This document shows, in pieces, positions 59,206 to 64,000 of a DNA stretch of 64,000 nucleotides (the first letter of the stretch is position 1; each line of letters opens with the position of its first letter). The notes under the pieces were generated by a model. The model did no database searches and was not told the origin of the DNA. It saw only the letters and a program-made list of their open reading frames with translations. The DNA is from JAGQSZ01 sp049647585 (lineage in GTDB: Bacteria; Actinomycetota; Acidimicrobiia; Acidimicrobiales; Microtrichaceae): NCBI GenBank assembly GCA_049647585.1, contig JBARXY010000028.1, positions 62,001 through 126,000 of the forward strand, in the 5' to 3' direction. The position numbers were made by a program, and so were the translations under genes.

Positions 59206-60189
59206 ATGACCCGACTGGAGATCCGATACGACCTACGCAGCCCGGTGGAGGTGGGCGTCGGTGCTGCTGACCGCTATGACGCGGCCCTTGAGCAGATCGA
59301 GTGGGCCGAGGCCCTGGGGTTCAAGGCGGTGACACTTTCGGAACACCACGGCACCATCGACGGCTATCTACCGTCGCCGATCGTCTTCGGGGCCGCGGTT
59401 GCCGCTCGAACCACGAAGATCCGGATTCGCATCGCTGCAATTGTCGCGTCGCTGCACGATCCACTTCGTGTTGCTGAGGACATCGCGGTGCTCGACCAGT
59501 TGAGCCGGGGGCGGGTCGAACTCGTCGTCGCCAACGGATACGTCGAGCCAGAATTCGCGATGTTCGGCAAGGAACTGTCCGGGAGGGTCGGCGCGGTTAC
59601 AGAAATGATCTCGACCCTCAAGGCAGCGTGGAGCGGCGAGCCATTCGAATACAGGGGACGTACCGCAAGGGTGACTCCCAGACCGTTCAGTGACCCACGA
59701 CCCGCGATCTACCTCGGTGGGTCCTCGCCGGGCGCGGCCCGACGGGCGGCACGGATAGCAGACGCGTTCTTCCCGTCGGATGGAACGTATTGGGACACCT
59801 ACCGACAGGCGCTGATCGACGCCGGCGGTCCCGACTTCGGGAACTTTCCTCCAGTTGGGCCACGATTCGTCCACATCGCAAACGATGTCGATGAGGGCTG
59901 GGAGGAAGTCGGATCGTTCGTCGCCCGGGATCGCAACTCCTACGGGACCTGGGCCGAGCAGGCCGGCATCGACACGGGCCATCGCCCGGTGGTCTCCGAT
60001 GACCTGGGCAACGACCTCCGCGGCGATCCCGAGTACGTGGTCGTGACGCCATCGCAGTGCGTCGAACTCATCGCTCGACTGGGTCCCTCCGGTACCCTGC
60101 CGTTCAATCCGATGATGGGCGGCCTGACGCCAGCATCGGCTTGGAGAAGCCTCCGACTCTTCGAGTCAGAAGTCCTACCCCACCTTTGA
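59206..60189 (+). CDS. LLM-class (luciferase-like, F420/FMN-dependent) oxidoreductase
   Basis: A 327-aa TIM-barrel monooxygenase-like protein. AALEQIEWAEALGFKAVTLSEHHG, LRVAEDIAVLDQLSRGRVELVVANGYVEPEFAMFG and RPAIYLGGSSPGAARRAARIADAFFP are standard LLM blocks. Members use F420 or FMN; the cofactor cannot be fixed from the sequence, though F420 is common in actinobacteria. ATG 59206; the last 15 nt overlap the convergent TetR gene, which may regulate it. Confidence 0.9.
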   Translation: MTRLEIRYDLRSPVEVGVGAADRYDAALEQIEWAEALGFKAVTLSEHHGTIDGYLPSPIVFGAAVAARTTKIRIRIAAIVASLHDPLRVAEDIAVLDQLSRGRVELVVANGYVEPEFAMFGKELSGRVGAVTEMISTLKAAWSGEPFEYRGRTARVTPRPFSDPRPAIYLGGSSPGAARRAARIADAFFPSDGTYWDTYRQALIDAGGPDFGNFPPVGPRFVHIANDVDEGWEEVGSFVARDRNSYGTWAEQAGIDTGHRPVVSDDLGNDLRGDPEYVVVTPSQCVELIARLGPSGTLPFNPMMGGLTPASAWRSLRLFESEVLPHL

Positions 60190-60723
60190 CCCGACGATGG
60201 AGTCGAGTCTCGACACCAGCTCCGCCCGCTGCTCACTTCCGAGTCCACACGCGCTGGTGATCAGTCGCTCATTGCTCACCCAACCCAGAATCGTTGCGAG
60301 ACGCAGCGCAGCCTGGGTTCCAGGGTCGGCCGTCTCGTCGTCGGTCGCGTCCGTGGTAGGTCTTCCAAGAGCCTCGACGACCGGCTGAATGCCGGCGAGC
60401 ATCTCTTGGTCCAGGTGATGCGCCGCTGAGCTGTGCGTGAGCAACAACGCCAAGACATGGGCCCGGCGGTCGGTGACGAACGAGACTTGCTCGGGGAACT
60501 CGCTCAGGTCGCTGGCAAGGTCGGATCCGATGCTCCTGATCACCGCCGAGGTCAGCGCGTCCTTGGTCCCGAAATAGCGGTGGACCAGACCGTGGTTGAG
60601 ACCGGCTCTGGCGGCCACCTGTCGCACCGTGAAGTCGGGACCACCGGTTTCGAGCGCAAGCTCGACGGCCGCGTCGAGAAGTCGCTGTCGGCCCTGTTTC
60701 TCGGTTAACCGTTCCTCAGCCAT
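60175..60723 (-). CDS. TetR-family transcriptional regulator
   Basis: A 182-aa repressor-type protein. The HTH is in the first 50 residues (RQRLLDAAVELALETGGPDFTVRQVAARAGLNHGLVHRYFGTKDAL). The ligand-binding half is not assignable. It is divergent (about 170 nt) from the DrrAB-type exporter operon and convergent with the LLM gene, so control of the exporter, as in many TetR/ABC pairs, is the first hypothesis. Confidence 0.92.
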   Translation of the reverse strand: MAEERLTEKQGRQRLLDAAVELALETGGPDFTVRQVAARAGLNHGLVHRYFGTKDALTSAVIRSIGSDLASDLSEFPEQVSFVTDRRAHVLALLLTHSSAAHHLDQEMLAGIQPVVEALGRPTTDATDDETADPGTQAALRLATILGWVSNERLITSACGLGSEQRAELVSRLDSIVGSKVG

Positions 60724-60890
60724 ATTGACGACCTGTCACCGAACGCATGGGTCTCGCCGGACGGGTCCGACACCCGTTGCACCTACCCAGCCGGACGCCG
60801 CTGAATACCCCACGCCTGCCTGCCTCGCCGTCCGAGATGTGACTGAAAATGACAAGACAGAAAGTGGTCGATGTCGTAGCGTGAAACCTC

Positions 60891-61880
60891 GTGCCTGCAG
60901 TAGAAGTCCACGGACTGACCAAGAGTTTTGGTGAGACCAAAGCACTGACCGGAATCGACTTTGAGATTGAGCGGGGCACCGTTCTGGGGGTGCTTGGTCC
61001 CAACGGTGCCGGCAAGACGACAGCTGTCCGCATACTCACGACGCTGCTCAAGCCCGATAGCGGCACAGCGCAGATCGACGGCATCGACGTGGTGGCCAAC
61101 CCAAGCCTCGCCAGGGCGAGAATTGGCCTGACCGGACAGTACGCAGCGGTCGACGAACGTCTTACCGGCTTCGAGAATCTGCAACTTGTCGGCCGTTTCT
61201 TCCACATGAGGACCGCCGAGGCTCGTCGCCGTGCACACGACCTTCTGGATCGCTTCCGACTCGACCAGGCGGCGGACCGTGTCGTCAAGGGCTACTCGGG
61301 CGGCATGCGCCGACGTCTGGACATTGCGATGAGCCTGATCGCCGAGCCGTCGGTGCTGTTCCTCGACGAACCCACAACCGGGCTCGATCCCCGTAGCCGC
61401 CTCGACATGTGGGACGTGATCGACGGTCTGGTCGCCGACGGGACCACGACACTGCTGACCACCCAGTACCTGGACGAGGCCGAGAGGCTGGCCTCGAACA
61501 TCGTGGTGATCGACCACGGGACCGTCATTGCAGAAGGCACCGCAACCGAGCTCAAGGCCAAGAGTGGTGGAGAGCGCGTCGAGGTGACTGTCACCGACCC
61601 CGCTCGCCTCGGCGAGGTGGCAGGGCTACTCGAAAGCTTCAGAATCGTTGGACTGAATGAATCCGTGGATCTCGGGTCCCGGACGGTGACGATTCCCGTG
61701 AGTCGCACCGACGGGCTCGTGCCCTCCGTGGTGCGTGCTCTCGACGCGAACGGGATCGATGTCCAGGATGTCGTCGTTCGTAGGCCGACACTCGACGATG
61801 TGTTCCTGGAGCTGACGGGGCGTCCCGCCGAGCCGGACAGCAGCGAGTCAGAAGATGTGGCCAAGGAAGGTGCTCGATGA
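60891..61880 (+). CDS. DrrA-type ABC exporter ATPase
   Basis: A 329-aa ATPase of the daunorubicin-resistance type: Walker A GPNGAGKTTAVRIL, signature YSGGMRRRLDIAMSL, Walker B VLFLDEPTTGLDP, switch region LLTTQYLDEAERLA, then the C-terminal regulatory segment ending PTLDDVFLELTGR, a hallmark of DrrA relatives. The GTG start and the 4-nt overlap with the permease indicate an operon. Probable efflux of a hydrophobic compound. Confidence 0.94.
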   Translation: MPAVEVHGLTKSFGETKALTGIDFEIERGTVLGVLGPNGAGKTTAVRILTTLLKPDSGTAQIDGIDVVANPSLARARIGLTGQYAAVDERLTGFENLQLVGRFFHMRTAEARRRAHDLLDRFRLDQAADRVVKGYSGGMRRRLDIAMSLIAEPSVLFLDEPTTGLDPRSRLDMWDVIDGLVADGTTTLLTTQYLDEAERLASNIVVIDHGTVIAEGTATELKAKSGGERVEVTVTDPARLGEVAGLLESFRIVGLNESVDLGSRTVTIPVSRTDGLVPSVVRALDANGIDVQDVVVRRPTLDDVFLELTGRPAEPDSSESEDVAKEGAR

Positions 61881-62737
61881 GCAACACAACGAGCAAAACA
61901 GCGGGCAACACAGCGAGTCTTGCAGGGACCATCTCAGGTGACGCTGCGAAGGGACACGTGGTACCAACCGGCCCGGTCTGGTTGTTCCGCGACACGTGGG
62001 CCGAGGCGTCACGTCACCTGATCGCAACCTGGCGTAACCCCGACCTACTGGTCTTCGCGTCACTCCAGCCGATCATGTTCGTCGTACTTTTCGTGTACGT
62101 CTTCGGCGGAGCGATCGACATCCCGGGCTATTCCAGTTATCAGCAGTTCGTGGTTCCGGGCATCTTCGCCCAGACGGTGGTATTCGGTTCGGCCTACACC
62201 GGAATCGGGATCGCCGAGGACATGTCTAAGGGGTTCATCGACAGGCTCCGGTCCCTACCGATGTTCCAGCCCGCAGTCCTCATCGGGCGCACTTTGTCCG
62301 ACCTTCTTCGGAACGTCTTCACGTTCGTGATCATGCTGGTCGTCGGGTTCATCGTCGGGTTCCGACTTGAAGGTGGACTTCTCCGTGCGCTGCTTGCAAC
62401 CCTGCTGTTGCTCGCGTTCGCCTGGGCCTTCAGCTGGGTCCAGGCGTTCATCGGCCTGTCCGTGAAGTCCGTTGAGGCCGCCAACTCCGCAGGGTTCATC
62501 TGGATGTTCCCGATGACGTTCGTCTCGTCGGCATTCGTGTCGACCGATTCCATGCCGAACTGGTTGGCAAAGGTCGCCGAGGTGAACCCCTTCACCATCG
62601 TCACCAATGCCACCCGGGCGCTCTACAACGGCCAGCCGGCAGGCAATGACGTCTACTGGTCGATTCTGTGGGCAGCGGGCCTGACGATCGTGTTCTCGCT
62701 GCTGTCGTTCCGGAAATTCCAGTCAGCTTCCAACTGA
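61877..62737 (+). CDS. DrrB-type ABC-2 exporter permease
   Basis: A 286-aa permease with six predicted helices. LIATWRNPDLLVFASLQPIMFVVLFVYVFGGAI, GIAEDMSKGFIDRLRSLPM (the ABC-2 coupling motif), and TDSMPNWLAKVAEVNPFTIVTNATRALYNG are classic DrrB features. The ATGA overlap couples it to the ATPase gene. The last 15 nt overlap the convergent hydrolase gene. Confidence 0.93.
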   Translation: MSNTTSKTAGNTASLAGTISGDAAKGHVVPTGPVWLFRDTWAEASRHLIATWRNPDLLVFASLQPIMFVVLFVYVFGGAIDIPGYSSYQQFVVPGIFAQTVVFGSAYTGIGIAEDMSKGFIDRLRSLPMFQPAVLIGRTLSDLLRNVFTFVIMLVVGFIVGFRLEGGLLRALLATLLLLAFAWAFSWVQAFIGLSVKSVEAANSAGFIWMFPMTFVSSAFVSTDSMPNWLAKVAEVNPFTIVTNATRALYNGQPAGNDVYWSILWAAGLTIVFSLLSFRKFQSASN

Positions 62738-63601
62738 CAGCGCCCGGACCACCGCGGCGGCAAATTCCCGGGGAGCCTCGATCATCGGATAGTGGCCCAC
62801 CGAGTCGAGCACCAGCAGGGTTGCGTCGGGACGGCGTGAGATCAACTTGTCGGACATTGACACATCCGCCACCGGATCCAACCTGCCCCAGATGACATGG
62901 AGTGGTGAAGGGTGGGACTCGATTGCTCCGGTGTATCGGTCCTCCTCACGGCGTCGATCTTCTAGGTAGCGGATCAGCCTTGCCATCAGGTGCAGACCAC
63001 CGTTGGTCTCACCGAGGATGCCGTGTGCTGCAAGGTCCTCAGGATCCGGCGAGAAGGACTCGGCGAACGTCCCGGCGACTCCGGCGACGAAGTTCTCTAC
63101 TGGAATCGGGCCGGTGGCCTCGTCGGGAAGCGAACTCAACAGTTGCTGTCCGGTGGTGAGGTTGGCCAGGTCGAGATAGATCGAGCCATTGGTCAGCACC
63201 CGACGTCTGATCGTCGTGTCGAGCTTCCCCTCGGCCTCGCGTGCCAGTAGTTCGCCGCCGACGCTGTCACCCATGTCGTGGGTCAACAGGTCGATCTCAG
63301 CGAGCTCAAAGTGCTGGAGCACCGCCATTGCCGTGTCGGCGTGAAGGTGGATCCCGTAGTGTCGGTCGGGTTTGTCGGACAACCCGAATCCGATCTGGTC
63401 GAACAACACGACTCGTCGGTTTGCCGAAAGCGATCCGAGCACCGAGCGGAAGTCGAACGACGAGGTCGGAAATCCATGGAGGACGAAAAGTGGTGGGGAC
63501 CCATCAGGGTCGACAGCCGGAACGTCGCGAACGAAGACGGCTCCGGCGGGTGTGCGCAGGAACTCGCCAGCGGCCTTCCATTCCCTGACCAGTTCGCTCA
63601 T
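62723..63601 (-). CDS. Alpha/beta hydrolase (haloalkane dehalogenase/epoxide hydrolase-like)
   Basis: A 292-aa alpha/beta hydrolase. LFVLHGFPTSSFDFR gives the oxyanion loop; the nucleophile elbow reads THDMGDSVG, with Asp as likely nucleophile, as in dehalogenases and epoxide hydrolases; VIWGRLDPVADV holds the acid region and DSVGHYPMIE the catalytic His. Substrate unknown. It overlaps the end of the upstream pyrE-like gene by 4 nt, so the two are co-transcribed. Confidence 0.88.
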   Translation of the reverse strand: MSELVREWKAAGEFLRTPAGAVFVRDVPAVDPDGSPPLFVLHGFPTSSFDFRSVLGSLSANRRVVLFDQIGFGLSDKPDRHYGIHLHADTAMAVLQHFELAEIDLLTHDMGDSVGGELLAREAEGKLDTTIRRRVLTNGSIYLDLANLTTGQQLLSSLPDEATGPIPVENFVAGVAGTFAESFSPDPEDLAAHGILGETNGGLHLMARLIRYLEDRRREEDRYTGAIESHPSPLHVIWGRLDPVADVSMSDKLISRRPDATLLVLDSVGHYPMIEAPREFAAAVVRALSVGS

Positions 63602-64000
63602 CGTTCAACCCCCACTGGGACGATGCCCAGATCTGTGTATGTGAATACAGGCAGGTACGGAACGGACCGGGACTTGAAGAACGCCGTTGCGATATCGCTG
63701 CGATCGACGAGTGTCACCGCGGCGACGATCTGAGCACCGGTCGCGCTGACCTGGTCGTACGCCTTGACGATCGAACCGCCGGTGGTGACGATGTCATCGA
63801 CCAGTAGGACCCGCGATGTGGCATTGAGTTTGGCGCCCTCGACGACCTGGTTCGTGCCCCGGCCCTTGGGTGCCTTGCGGACGACGAACCATTCGGTTGA
63901 TCCGCCCAGATGCATGGCGAGGCCGTGGGCGAAATGGTCTGCTCCCATGGTCATTCCGCCAACCGCGTTGAATTCGATCGACCGCGCCTTGATCGAGTCC
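63598..64000 (-). CDS. pyrE: Orotate phosphoribosyltransferase-like protein (5-prime part outside window)
   Basis: The C-terminal 133 or so residues are present; the frame is open to base 64000. NAVGGMTMGADHFAHGLAM and the PRPP-binding loop RVLLVDDIVTTGGSIVKA are typical of PyrE, which joins orotate and PRPP to form OMP in pyrimidine synthesis. KAPKGRGTNQVVEG fits the mobile catalytic loop. Other phosphoribosyltransferases are less likely given the VGGMTMGAD block. Followed by the alpha/beta hydrolase with ATGA overlap. Confidence 0.85.
   Translation of the reverse strand, partial: DSIKARSIEFNAVGGMTMGADHFAHGLAMHLGGSTEWFVVRKAPKGRGTNQVVEGAKLNATSRVLLVDDIVTTGGSIVKAYDQVSATGAQIVAAVTLVDRSDIATAFFKSRSVPYLPVFTYTDLGIVPVGVER

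Overview
This is a contiguous, gene-dense stretch of a high-GC actinobacterial chromosome centred on the replication origin. Gene order is the signature. Around dnaA it reads parB-parA / rsmG / jag-yidC-yidD-rnpA-rpmH / dnaA-dnaN-recF-DUF721-gyrB-gyrA-DUF3566-tRNA-Ile(GAT). Further left are cca, a DUF6049-type secreted protein, a Ser/Thr kinase, trxB, trxA and a cwlM-like gene. A second block matches the mycobacterial DUF5318-ponA-rpsF-ssb-rpsR-rplI-dnaB order. Together with a WhiG-like sigma factor and an F420-type (LLM) oxidoreductase, this points to Actinomycetota outside the classical Mycobacterium/Streptomyces groups. I suspect an Acidimicrobiia-like lineage, but that is inference from gene content only.

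Layout. 1-3.6 kb: peroxide response (oxyR, ahpF, ahpC with a readable promoter and OxyR box). 3.6-11.7 kb: accessory envelope functions (two-helix membrane protein, large secreted beta-propeller protein, ABC-2 exporter, ECF sigma/anti-sigma pair with a divergent cupredoxin lipoprotein). 11.7-20.1 kb: dnaB containing an intein, then rplI-rpsR-ssb-rpsF, panB, a class A PBP and DUF5318. 20.1-24.8 kb: methyltransferase, a 7 x 13-bp repeat, UspA, tRNA nucleotidyltransferase, histone-deacetylase-like hydrolase and GNAT. 24.8-32.1 kb: wall and redox cluster (DUF6049, kinase, small membrane protein, trxB, trxA, a pseudo-amidase of CwlM type). 32.3-49.7 kb: origin region with ParAB, three parS sites, DnaA boxes, ribosome and membrane-insertion genes on the minus strand, and replication/gyrase genes on the plus strand. 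49.7-64 kb: tRNA-Ile, a 45-codon membrane peptide gene, then mixed metabolism and regulation (dehydrogenase, aldose epimerase, WhiG-like sigma, orphan metal-ABC ATPase, HisN-like phosphatase, TesB, aminotransferase, NarL-type two-component pair, LLM oxidoreductase, TetR, DrrAB exporter, alpha/beta hydrolase, and the 3-prime part of a pyrE-like gene).

How it fits together. Genes left of the dnaA region are mostly on the minus strand and those to the right on the plus strand, as expected for transcription co-directional with forks leaving an origin at about 39-41 kb. Many pairs overlap by 1-11 nt, which indicates operons and translational coupling. 

I found no wholly unknown multi-gene system. 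The points most worth a second look are: natural quinolone-resistance-type residues in both gyrase subunits; a CwlM-like pseudo-amidase with no usual start codon; an intact kinase at the site where mycobacteria carry MurJ fused to a pseudokinase; the 13-bp repeat that exactly fills a convergent intergenic gap; rsmG turned away from parAB with parS sites on both sides; and a tiny membrane-peptide gene behind tRNA-Ile.
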